Origin: Papaver somniferum
Lineage: Eukaryota; Streptophyta; Magnoliopsida; Ranunculales; Papaveraceae
Direction of reading: 5' to 3'
Assembly (NCBI RefSeq): GCF_003573695.1
Contig: NC_039365.1
Location: 80,735,082-80,799,081, forward strand
Length of the DNA stretch: 64,000 bases
Shown here piece after piece: positions 48,941 through 59,910 of this stretch (within the stretch, counting starts at the first letter, position 1; the number at the start of each line of letters is the position of its first letter). The position numbers and the translations under genes were made by a program. The notes below the pieces were generated by a model. It was given only the letters and a program-made list of their open reading frames with translations. It did not search any database and had not been told where the DNA came from.

Positions 48941-49721
48941 GACGCCCCCTCCCCCAAATATTTGGATTGCCCCTCAAATATATCAACAATACTTGAACTA
49001 TTAGATAATTATAGTAGGTGACAAAATCATTGCTTTTATCGCTATTGTAGAACCGCACATGATACTTCCGCATCATACGGCTCCTCCATGGCCTTAAGTA
49101 AATCTAAGGACTGGTTCGGTGTTATCTTGATACGTATCAGTTATAACCGCAGTTAAAATCTCGCTTATGAAACATGAAGAAACACATACGAGGGAATAAG
49201 TTGCCTCTAGAATACGGATTTTGGGACCCATTTCTGCTTTGGTTAAGTAAAGGACTTGGGAACCAAAATGGATCTTCACCACATATGCATTCCAAACTCC
49301 TATCTCACTAAGTATTCGAAGCGTGCGATCCTCTTCTTTGACCTGAAAGTATAGATTACTCTGGATGACCTTTCCTCTTGTTGGCCTTGTTTGGTAGATG
49401 TATGATTATAGATAATCATAAATAGATAAACAATTTTAATTGAATTATTTCTATGATAAATATCCACAAACACCATTTTTAAACAATTGATTATCTTAAA
49501 AACACTCTCAAAAAGAAGAGGAAAGAACGAGGACCTAGATATTTTTTTTCAGTTCGCTATTTTTTTCTTCTCTCTATGGATTGTTTAGAGTAAGAAGAAT
49601 AAACCCAGAATCAATTTTGTAAAATAAATAAATAATTGATTATGATAATTTTTAAAAACAATATTTTCCTATTTATGATTTTAATGAGTTTTTCCAATTA
49701 TGATTAAAATAAACCGTTATC
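48941..49721. other. Unassigned stretch with an exon-like segment on the minus strand
   Basis: On the minus strand a CTTTCAG acceptor-like site near 49355 is followed by an open segment to 49094, with words such as EDRTLRILSEIGVWNAYVVK and EMGPKIRILEATYSLVC. I do not recognise the protein. It could be a captured exon or chance. The rest is AT-rich. Confidence 0.3.
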
Positions 49722-49993
49722 TGTTATAAACTAAAAGGGGACACGGAAAATATAGAGAAAAATAAGAAGAATTCTTATTAGATGTGTTCATTAAAAGAGA
49801 AATGCTCTCTATTTATAGGGAGAAGAGATTAGTATTTACAATAGAATTAAGGGGCATGCATCCATTAATTACTACTAGTAATGCTGATGGTTACAAAGTA
49901 ATGGGGAAGTGAAAAGGAAAAAAGGAGGTGAAAGGATGGTGGTGAAGAGGAGTGTAAGTGTGGTGTGAATCCACTGTATATTTATTCGTAATA
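49722..49993 (-). repeat. Element D left LTR (3' LTR in sense)
   Basis: About 272 bp, from TGTTATAAAC to TATTCGTAATA. The sense-strand first bases are TATTACG rather than TG, so the boundary is good to a few bases only. Confidence 0.65.
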
Positions 49994-52717
49994 CTCCCCC
50001 TTGGATGAAACCACGCTACTAGACAGTGCCTCATCAAACCTTGCTAGGAAAACCCAAAGGGAAAAACCTAGGCGAAGGAAAAAAAGTACAAAACGTATAG
50101 AGTGACGCGCAAATGATGCCCAGTTAAAACCTTGACAAGGAAAATCCAATGGGACGAAACCTTGACGAAGGAAAAATAGTAAAACATGAAAAGTCTAGTA
50201 AATTCACCTTTGATGATGGCGCTCCCCCTCATAAGTACTTCAATTAAATCTGTCTTACAAATATTTAAGGCGAGACTTCCCAATTTCGATGAACAAATTT
50301 CATGAATGCAAAAGATTGTTTGTTCCTTCATGAAGAAATTGCTAGTTGATGAAGTTTTCTTTTGTGCTAGTCTTCTAGTAGTAGTGTTCTCGAGTTTTCA
50401 TACTTCTTTAAATGCATTGAGGGCTTGTGTCTTGAATTGCTAGCTTCTCGGAGATGATTTGCAGAAGTAGTTGATGTAGTTTCTTCAATAAAGTCCCAGG
50501 ATATGTATACATTACAATATGTAAACAAAACCCGTATTTGTGATTGAACCTAATGTGGTTCAGAAGAACATCCAAAATTTTAGGAGATGGTTATGTTGAT
50601 TTGGTCTAACATATTGACCTCGTTTATGGTGGGAATCCACCAAATAACCAAAATTGATACAATTCCCCTTGGATGACCACCATGTTGAATTAAATTGCCT
50701 CACTAAAAACCCAATAGGAAGAAATATACGAACAAAGGAAAAGGATCACAATATCAACATTTTAAATAAAAATTTAACGTCCACAAGATGTTGCCTCGTT
50801 AAAACCTTGTCAGGAAAAACCACATGGGACAAAACCTGAAACGAAGGAAAAAGAGTGCAACTTTTGACAATTTATGGATGTCAACTCAACTGTATGAGTA
50901 TTATAACAAACAAGCATCAACTTCATGACTCTAGTCTCTATCATAGTCAAGTTCTATGCAAACATAATATTAAACTGCAGATTTTTTTAAAAAATCTATG
51001 TTGCCAAAACGTGGATTTTTGTGATTTTAAGGACTCCTTAAAAGACCTATAAAGTTGATATCATCAAATAATTAATCCGGATTACCAAATTTCTAAAAAC
51101 ACATAAAGGATTGTTAAACCTGACATAATCGAGTAAATTGGCTGCCTGAATTCAACCCACAGTTCTTATTGAATGCAATACGAGTCCTTAAGGACTACCA
51201 CGCCAAATGCATCATATAGGGTGAACAAAGCATTATATATTAAACCAATCCTAGGGTTTGAGGAAAAAAAAATCAAACTCTCAAATAATTTTTACAACGA
51301 TCATATTTCTCATATAACACATGAAGATTACACCAACCTGTAATTTTCAGAATTCAGGATTGCACGATTAAGGTGTTAAGTCTTGGATCCAAATATTGCG
51401 CTATTCAAGAGATTTTAATCCAACATAATTCGGATTTTGTGCCTACCAATCACATTTATCGATATTTCTCTGTAGAAGGGTTCACAACCACCATCATTTG
51501 TTATTCAGTAGCTAATGTGAATATTCAAAAATCATTGATTTACAACGATCCCACACAATTCTCTGGTGTATACATATATTGGAATATTCAGAATTTACTG
51601 GTACCACCGGCGTTATAATCTCCCTATCTTCAAACGAGCAGATATTAATTTTGAGAATGTGAGTTCTAATATGATAGACTCTATAAGAGCACTATCCATA
51701 GCATATTCTAAAACATAACATGCTTTCTAAATGTGATTTGGTTTTCCCTTTTCGAATAGTATAAGCTTATGGAAAAACTAAATGCGATATTTTCACGCCT
51801 ATTTGACGGCAACCTTTTTAAATGTGCTCATAATGGGAGAAAAATTGATATAACTTCTTAAAGTTAATTAACACTAACTTATTAGTATATAGTCTCCCCC
51901 CAAATATAGGGGAAATATTTTCAGCCATGCACGTGATTAGTTAACGGATAGGTAATTAAATTGCGATGACAACAATTTTTTTGGTGATTACAATTTCATT
52001 AAAGGAATAAACATTGTAAACTTTCGATGATGTTTTTTATCTTTCTCTTTATATAAAAACATAGAGAGGAAAGGAAATCAAATTTTCAATATTGATCACC
52101 AACACCCATAGATATGGACCATGTCTTCTTAGACTTGATTCAATTGCACCCAAAAATTAAAACTTGGTGCGGAGAAGATATTAAATCATCGCAGAAAAAA
52201 ATCATTTTAATGAGAACATATTTATGAACTCATATGTTATTGTCAATGAGACAAAACAATAATATTCCAAACAAGACTAATTAAATTGATTCAATAATCA
52301 ACTATGTAGTTATCATCGAATAAAATAATTAAAAGATATTATAAGAATATCTTAACAAAATTGGTACAAGAAAGTGGGTTAATAAAGAAACCAACAATAC
52401 CATCTTTACGGGTAAAAATAAAAATAAAATTAGATAAGTATCGATATGTTGTTTAAAAGAATCCACTGTGCTTGCAAATTATACAAACTCATCGTCTTTG
52501 TTTGCTTATGTATCAAAGTTGTATTAGAGTACATACAAAACATCAAACCAAAAGTTAGTATAAGGTTTAAAATTATACCGTGCATGCATATTGAAAGATT
52601 TATAAACAATTACTAAGATAAATCTTTTAGAAAGAAAAACTTCTTATAGTATCAATTCTCCTTTGCTAGTTTTCTTCTTAAAAATTCCGAAGCTCGATGT
52701 AGAGCGTGCTGATAACG

Positions 52718-52950
52718 TGTTATAAACTAAAAGGAGACACACAAATATAGAGAAGAAAAAGAAGAATTCTTATTAGATGTGTTCATTACAAGAGAAATGC
52801 TCTTTATTTATAGGGATAAAAGAAGATCATTTACAATAGAATTAAGGGGCATGCATCCGTTACTACTAGTAATGATGGTGGTTACAAAGTACTGAGGGAA
52901 GTGAACAGGTGAAAATAAGGTGAAAGGGTGGTGGTGAATAGGAGTGTAAG
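52718..52950 (-). repeat. Element D right LTR, truncated
   Basis: 233 bp matching the left LTR up to GGAGTGTAAG, then cut by LTR C2. The missing end was not found farther right. Confidence 0.7.
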
Positions 52951-53412
52951 TGTTAGAGCGCTGCTCGGTCGAACTCGCAAGCGTTTCTATCTCAAGCTTG
53001 TTTGTCAAGTTTAGTTGTCAAAACTATAAGTCTTGATATCTAGTCTACATATAGCTACGTCTCGGATTCGGATAGAATGTGTAGTTGAGCTTTAGACTTC
53101 ACGACGTTCATCGATTGAAGACGAATAACTACTAAGGGGAGCTTGTGGAACTTCATCAACAAAAGGTATGTGGAGACTTGAACTCATCTATCACTTAGAA
53201 GTCTATTCTATTGTATCTCCTATTCAGACAAAGTCGTATAGCTATATAGACTATACATTATACACATTTGATATTTCGAGCTGAGTTTAACTCGCTTATA
53301 TCTTTCTCGAAATATGTGTTGGAAACCACGTTCATCATTATTCTTGACGAAAGTCAAAAGATGATCATGTGAAAATCACCTGATAACATTTTACATGATT
53401 TGTGTGAGACAG
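52951..53412 (+). mobile_element. C2: truncated LTR of the C family
   Basis: It begins TGTTAGAGCGCTGCTCGGTC and follows C1 for about 460 bp, for example GACTTCACGACGTTCA, AGTCAAAAGATGATCATG and ACATGATTTGTGTGAGACA. It then stops where LINE coding sequence begins. The first base matches an intact LTR start, so the left edge is probably a true insertion end and the right edge a break. Confidence 0.85.
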
Positions 53413-53417
53413 TCAAT

Positions 53418-54241
53418 ATTGGGCTTGCTAAACCTCTAAGAAGAACTCTTGGATCTACTCAAGTGGTCAATGATGTTGCTGATGATTGGATTAACAGTGT
53501 GCTCGGTAAAATCTTTTGTCCCGAAGTTTTGGAAGCCAGAGAAGTATTAGAAGAGATCAATGCGACTTGGAAGAAATATAAAAAATAAGGAAACCAAAAT
53601 TATGGGTTCTAATATCTTTGTTTTCAATTTTAGTTCGGATAAAGAACAAGATGAGATCATTAAGGAAACTCCTTGGACGATCGAATATTACTTACTAGCT
53701 GTGGATATTTACAACCCCATAGTTCCACTGGCAGATGCAAAGTTCCTTCATCAAAACTGGACTGTCAAGTTCAGAAATCTTCAGTTGGAACATCTAAATG
53801 TGTCCCTGGTGGATGAGATTATTCATGACTTGGAATAAAAAATTGAAATTTATCCTCCTAATGCATACCAAGGATTGGTAGATTGGTAAAAGCAAGAATC
53901 AGAATGAACATAATATCCCCTCTTAAGAGAGGTGCATCGATAAAAACAACTTCTGGAGGAGAAGCTTGGGTTAAATATCACTGGGAAAAGCAGTTGTACC
54001 ATATATGTGGTCAATGTTGGGTCATGGACCACTCAGATGATACCTGTGAGCAACTTGCACTTCAACTGGATTTTATGTCTCAAGAGGAGAACGAACTGTG
54101 GAGTCTGGAACAAGAAGAAGATTATGAAGTTGCTGCTGGCCCCGAAGGAGAAGTTGCAGCTGATAACATTCCTGGTGACCCTACTCATAACCTGGATGCC
54201 AATATAGAAAATGGACCCTTATCCGTAGAAATTGCAAGAGA
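53418..54241 (+). pseudogene. LINE ORF1 remnant (DUF4283-like plus zinc knuckle)
   Basis: Three frames carry the content. 53418-53585 is the start. 53600-53835 (NIFVFNFSSDKEQDEIIK, then PWTIEYYLLAV) is DUF4283-like. 53883-54241 reads LVKARIRMNIISPLKRG and then CGQCWVMDHSDDTC, the CX2CX4HX4C-type knuckle typical of plant LINE ORF1, although its first Cys is displaced. A stop (53586) and a shift separate the blocks. Confidence 0.8.
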
Positions 54242-54245
54242 ATAA

Positions 54246-55216
54246 ATCGATAATGCCGAGGAGAGACAAAACAAAAAATCTCGAAATGGAACTTCTGATT
54301 CTTCACAAAGCAGCATCAACGAGAAGAAATCCAACCCTACTCTTCTCAAAACATCAAATCCTCGTCCCAAACATTCCGATCTGAAACTCTCTGATGTCAA
54401 GATGAAAAGCATCCAGTCTGAGGCTTCTAGCAACCAAATGGAACCAATGGAAGGTGTGAAAATGGAGGAAATTGAGAAGGATCAAGCAGTTGAGGAAGAA
54501 ATTGCACTGATTAATAACATGGGGGCGGCTAACAAGGTATTTTTAATCTTTGATTTTATTTCTCCTAAACTTTCAAACCCTATTTTTTTTTCGGGTTCAT
54601 ATTATGTTAATTTCCTGTTATTTTCATGCCCTAATTCTGTCTAAAAATTACAATCTTGCTCACGTAGGTTTCACTATCAATTGTTATTTTCTAGCCGATT
54701 TACAACATCACATCTAGGTATAAGTTGTTTAACTATCATTGTGTGATTATAATCCCCAATTCACTATCTGCTGAAATCCTGATTAGATTCTCTTATTTGG
54801 GTGCTTGTGTATTGATTGTTTTTAATCATTCAAGTTGCTTTGTTGAGCTGCAATTGATTGTCTTGGTTGTTGATTTAATTTGGTTTTCTGATTTGATTGA
54901 TTTTAATCAATTTAGTTACTCTGTTGAGCTGCAACTGATTGACTTGGACACTCTTATAATTTGGTTCTTTGATTTGATTGACTCTAATCAATTTAGTTGC
55001 TCTATTGAGTGGCATCTAATTGACTTGGCTGTTTTATTAACTTGGGTTGATTTCTTTGCTATACAGTATATCATTATTATTATTGAATACTCTCCCGGGG
55101 ACTCTGGTTTGTGCTTGGTCCTAGAGTGGATTAGTCAGTTTCTCAACCTATGTATTTTTATTGTCTGTCAAAATTTTACTACTTGCAGTTCTTGTTTGTT
55201 TTTAAACATTCTCATC
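54246..55216 (+). other. Inter-ORF region of the LINE
   Basis: The first part encodes a charged tail (54402-54540) likely belonging to ORF1. The rest, to 55216, is T-rich with internally repeated words such as CAATTTAGTTGCTCT and TGATTTGATTGA. The open frame across it looks like composition rather than a gene. Confidence 0.5.
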
Positions 55217-58200
55217 ATGAGAATCTTTTCGTGGAATTCTCAGGGCTTTGGAAACCCTACAACGAGAACTGCTTTAGATAATCTTATTAAGAGTCAAAAT
55301 CCTAATGTGATTTTTTTATGTGAGACCAAAAATGACTCCACTAAAATGAGCCAGTACTTGAGAAGATTCAACTATCCTAACAGTTGGATATTTCCCCCAG
55401 TTTATCTCTCTGGTGGCATATGCTTACTGTCGAAGAGTGGTTTCAACCTTGAAATAGTGGATAATTCAGATAAAATGATAAATGCTATAATCTCTTATGA
55501 CCGTAGCAAACCGGAATTCCTTGTAACATTTCTCTATGGTTCCGTATACCATGATGAGAAGTTACAACAATGTGATTACATTAGCAGGATTGGTAAACAA
55601 GCCAATCTCCCATGGGTTTTAATTGGTGATCTCAATATAACCATGTTTTCCCATGAGAGGTCTACTTTCACTAATCCTACTACTGAGGATTTTCCTATCA
55701 TTCAACATATTATCGATAATTCTGATTTACCTGATTTAGGTTTTGTGGTTCCCGTTTCACTTGGTCTAATAGACAATCTGGTGATGACAATATTAGAGCT
55801 ATATTGGCTAGGGAACTGGTAAATGGTTTGTGGCTGAGTCATTATGTCAACTCAAAAGTTTTCCATATTGACTTTATAGGCTCATATCATTTACCAATTA
55901 TCTTGGTTACAAGCACTCTTTCTAATCAAGGAAAAAGACCCTATAGATACTTTAAGTGTTGGTACAGTGATCCATATTCACATTCAGTCATTAAAAATGC
56001 TTTTTCTATCCCCATTAGAGGATCCCATGCTTTTCAACTTTTTAATAAACTTAGGAATGTGAAAACTGGTTTGAAAAATTGGAATATTTCACACTTTAGT
56101 AATGTTGATCATAAGGTCATCAGGTCTCTTGGAACTCAACTACAAGTTATAAATAGTCAAGATAATACTATCCAGAACCTTGAAGCTATTAAGCCAGTGG
56201 AGATACAGTTGGAGCATTCGCAAAAAATCCAAGAAGACTTTTATGCTCAAAATTCCAGAGTCGAGTTCATGAAGGGGCATGACAGAAATACCAACTTGTA
56301 TCACACATATGTCAATAAAAGAAGGCATTTTAATCATATCAGTTCTCTCAAATCGAACAATGGCCCATGGTCTAAGGATACAAATCAACTTGAAGACCTT
56401 TGGTTAATCATTTTAGTTCAATTGGTACTACGTCTTATCCTTTTCGTAGTAAAAATTTCTGAATTGCATAAATCTTTGTATAGCTAATGATGACAATGAA
56501 AAATTGTTGAGTCCCATTACTTTACAAGAAGTTAGAGACACAATAAAAACAAATGGTTTCGTGGTCTGCCCCAGGGCCTGACGGGTTTCCACCAGGTTTT
56601 TATAAGCAGAACATGGAATTAATGGAAAATGATTTTCAGAACTGTTCCAAGCTTTTTCCACTCTAAGCATTTGCTTAAAGAAATGAATCATACATTTCTG
56701 TCTCTCATACCTAAATTTCAACAATCCCGTTACTCCTGCTGACATTAGGCCAATTTTATTATGCAATATTAGTTATAAGATAATTTCTACAATCATTGTA
56801 AATAGGATGACACATCTTTTAAGCAAAATTGTATCACTCTTCCAATCTGCTTATGTTCCAAACAGGAATATCCAAAATAATTTGATTATTGGCCAAGAAT
56901 TAGTTCATTCCATGAAAAGGAAAAGGAAAAAGGATAAATGGGGTATTATGGGTCTAAAGTTGGATATGTCTAAAGAATTTGATCGTGTGGAGTGGTCCTT
57001 TCTTACTGATGTTCTAAAATGTTTTGGTTTTTCTGACTCTTGGTGTGAGATTATTTATCAATGCATTAGCACCACTAGTATTTCTGTTCTTCTTACTGGT
57101 TCTCCTTGTCCTGCATACAAACCTAGTAGAGGTTTATGACAAGGTGATCTGTTATCTCCCTATTTGTTCATTCTATGCATGGAGTCTTTCTCTATATATT
57201 TGTTGCATGCTGAAAATTTCAGCTCATTCATGGGTTTAAAGTCAGTAAAGAGGCCCCTAGTATCTCTCGTCTCCTCTTTGCTGACGATTGCTTCTTATAC
57301 TAATGCTACTCATGATGAGGCTAACAACTTAATGTTTCTCATTTAGGATTTTAGTCTCATTTCAGGCAAAGTGATAAATTTTCAAAAATCAGGATGCTTC
57401 TTCAGTAAGAATGTGCATTCGTACCATTGTGTCTCTTTCATTAGATCACTTAATGTTAAGAAAGTTTATCCTAATCTCAAACACTTAGGTATCCCCCTTT
57501 TCATGAAAAGATCAAAAAATGAGACTTCTCATTTTTTGCTGATCATTTCGCGAAAGGAGTGGCTAAGTGGAAAGGTAAGAATCTGACCCAATCTGGTAGG
57601 TCTGTTATGGTCAATAATGTCTTAAATTCTTCTCCCACATATCATATGAATTCCTTTCTTTTCCCAAATAACCTCATTCATAAGATGGAGCAATCCCAAC
57701 GAGACTTCTGGTAGGGTAAAGGTTCAAATGGTGGTTTTTACCCTAAAAAATAGGGAAAAGTTTGCACTCACAAAATGAGAGGCGGATTAGGTTTTAGAAA
57801 TTTAAAGTTTACTAATGTATCCCTTCTAGCTAAAACTGCTTGGTTACTTATCCATTCTGAAGATGAGTTATGGTTTAAAATTTTGAAATGCAAGTACTTT
57901 AAGAACCATGCACCCTTTGCATCATCTAGATATTAAGGATTCTTCATGGGTTTGGAAAAGTATTTGTCATGGTCTTAGTATCATTAAAAATCATGTTATT
58001 TGGAAAATTAGAAATGGTGAAAACATTCATGCTTTTGTTAATAATTGGCATGGGTCCTAACATGTCTGCTCCCTTATGCATTTCTCATCCTAATCTTAAC
58101 CTGTGTGTGAGCAGTTTGATTGATAAACATTCTAACACCTGGAACTCAGAATTAGTGCAAGCCTTCTTTACTCAAGACAACAGTCAGAAAATAATGAATA

Positions 58201-59212
58201 TTAGAATTCCGTTGTCTGGATTAGATAAATTGTTTTGGCCATTCATTAAAAATGGTACCTTTACAGTTAAATCAACTTATAAGCTTTTAGCTGGTGAGTT
58301 ACCTTCTGCTGATCCTAATACTCATCCAAATCCTATATATATAAATCTTTGGAAAACTACCCTTGTCTAAAATTCAATTGTTTTTATGGAAATGCATTGA
58401 AGGGATACTGTTAACTTAGGATAGAGTGTCTTTTTTCAAACTTAATCAGGATAATACTTGTAGTATGTGTGATACTAATACTGCTGAATAGTTGAACATC
58501 TCATTCTGCATTGTTCTTACTCTAAATATGTTTGGGCTTCTTTGCCCTTTGGAAATATGGTGCTTCAAGATTCTGCCACTATTGTTTATGATTGGATTAG
58601 CAAATATCTTTCGTCTAATGATGCTCTCGGTTGTTCTGCTTTAACTACTGCGTGGTGTATTTGGAAGGACAGATGCTTTCACATTTTTCAACATAAGCCC
58701 CTTATTACTCTAGGCACTGTCAGACTGTCATCTAAGATGATTAGTGATACCAATGAATTCCTAACTTCATTTATACCTAATAGTAGTTGTATTGTTGTTC
58801 AAGTTCAAGCGGCTCCTTCTAATGAAAATCTCCCACTTGATTGTTGTTTAGTATATTGTGATGCTTCTCATGATAAAGATACTAATAGTTCTGGTGTTGG
58901 AATTGTTGTTCTCAACGAAACAGGGAGTTCAAAAGATGCAGAACAGTCGCAGGCCAAGCACTTAATCCAGAAGAAGCTGAATGCATAACCTTAATTGAAA
59001 CTGTAAAGTAAGGTAAAGCTAGAGGTTATAGCAATATTTATTTAAGGAGTGATGCAAAGCATGTCATTGCTCTTCAGAATAAAGGGGTGGGGGAGACCAG
59101 ATTAGCTAGTTCAACAATTCCATATTGGAAGATTGTCATTTCGTTCTTAGGGATTTTATCTATATTAAAACTGAGTACGTATGTTGATAGAAATTTTAAT
59201 GTGGTGTAAAAC
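55217..59212 (+). pseudogene. LINE ORF2 remnant: endonuclease, RT, zf-RVT, RNase H
   Basis: ATG 55217 begins MRIFSWNSQGFG, the APE-type endonuclease start, with LCETK, GDLN and SDLPDLGF-like motifs to about 55750. A frameshift follows. RT motifs lie at 56570 (GPDGFPPGF), 56850 (QSAYVPNRNIQNN), 56965 (LKLDMSKEFDRVEW) and 57285 (FADDC). The thumb (GGLGFRNLKFTNVSLLAKTAW) is near 57785. A zinc-finger-RVT region ends near 58530. RNase H begins VYCDASHDKD (58852) and continues with LRSDAKHVIAL (59042). Stops at 57138, 57343, 58986 and others, plus shifts, make it non-functional. Confidence 0.85.
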
Positions 59213-59910
59213 TGTAAATCCACTATATATTATAATTTTTTTAACACAGACTCGGATAAAGGACTATTGACTAGATAATTAATTATGAGCTTATAATATA
59301 TTATAATAATGGTTATCAAACAACCGTCATATCGGTAGAGCATTTTTTTTTCTTTTTTTTTGAGTTAAACTGCATTTGCAAAAACTTCGTCGACATATCT
59401 GCCTCCGGGCTTGACTCACCACAGACCACGCCATGTCTTGCCTCTCTCTGTTCTTTTCTCCTCTCTGTTCGAACAAGAAATAATTATGCGCACTAGAGTT
59501 TCCTTTTCAATTATGCAAATCCAACAACATATCAAACTGTAATGAGATAATTTATAAAACTTATGTAAGCTATTTATTATCCGTATAATGTCCTAAGAAA
59601 AGCATGTAATCTCATATGGATATGGGACTCCAAGAGAAGTTCCAAATCAACTTCCTAGTAATCTCTATTACACAGTACACACTCATTCATCTTTTAGCAA
59701 CCTCTGAAATGTAGAGGAATCTTATAAATAATATGCTGCCTGCAGCAACACAGATCACTCAAGGTGCAATATCATACACACTTCTACACAAATAGGAGCA
59801 TAAGACTAAGTAAGATCGGGGACATTCATTTAATTATTATCATAGTGTATAGCCCCTGAAAGTATGATAACCTGGGGATTATGACTTCATCCAGTGCAGT
59901 AATAACCACA
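59213..59910. other. Intergenic and 3' flank of the MSL10-like gene
   Basis: No gene is seen. The right part is presumably the 3' UTR of the minus-strand channel gene, whose stop is at 59911-59913. Confidence 0.5.

Larger units (their letters stand above)
49722..52950 (-). mobile_element. Element D: non-coding LTR-type element
   Basis: Direct repeats start TGTTATAAACTAAAAGG at 49722 and 52718 and stay similar for about 230 bp (AAGAATTCTTATTAGATGTG, AGAGAAATGCTCT, AATTAAGGGGCATGCATCC). At the left copy a C-rich stretch (CTCCCCCTTGG, 49994 on) is the reverse of a polypurine tract. At the right copy the minus strand reads GTTATCAGCACGC just inside the boundary, a weak primer-site candidate. This gives a minus orientation. 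The 2.7-kb interior holds GGGACAAAACCTGA-type repeats but no coding sequence. The right LTR stops at 52950 where LTR C2 begins. Confidence 0.72.
53413..59212 (+). mobile_element. L1-type LINE with ORF1 and ORF2 remnants
   Basis: This covers most of a plant LINE: ORF1 (DUF4283-like plus zinc knuckle), then ORF2 with endonuclease, RT, zf-RVT and RNase H. All parts are interrupted by stops and frameshifts. The 5' end is set by the junction with C2. I could not find a poly(A) tail or target duplication at the 3' end near 59212. Confidence 0.85.

Noticed and set aside
49170..49215. Short match between 49.19 kb (GTTGCCTCTAG) and intron 4 of the MSL10-like gene near 60.63 kb
   Set aside because: About 25 of 30 bases by eye and nothing beyond. 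Too short to support a captured channel-gene fragment.
54725..55216. N-terminal 164-codon extension of the LINE ORF2 frame
   Set aside because: T-rich, internally repetitive, and the endonuclease start motif begins at the ATG at 55217.
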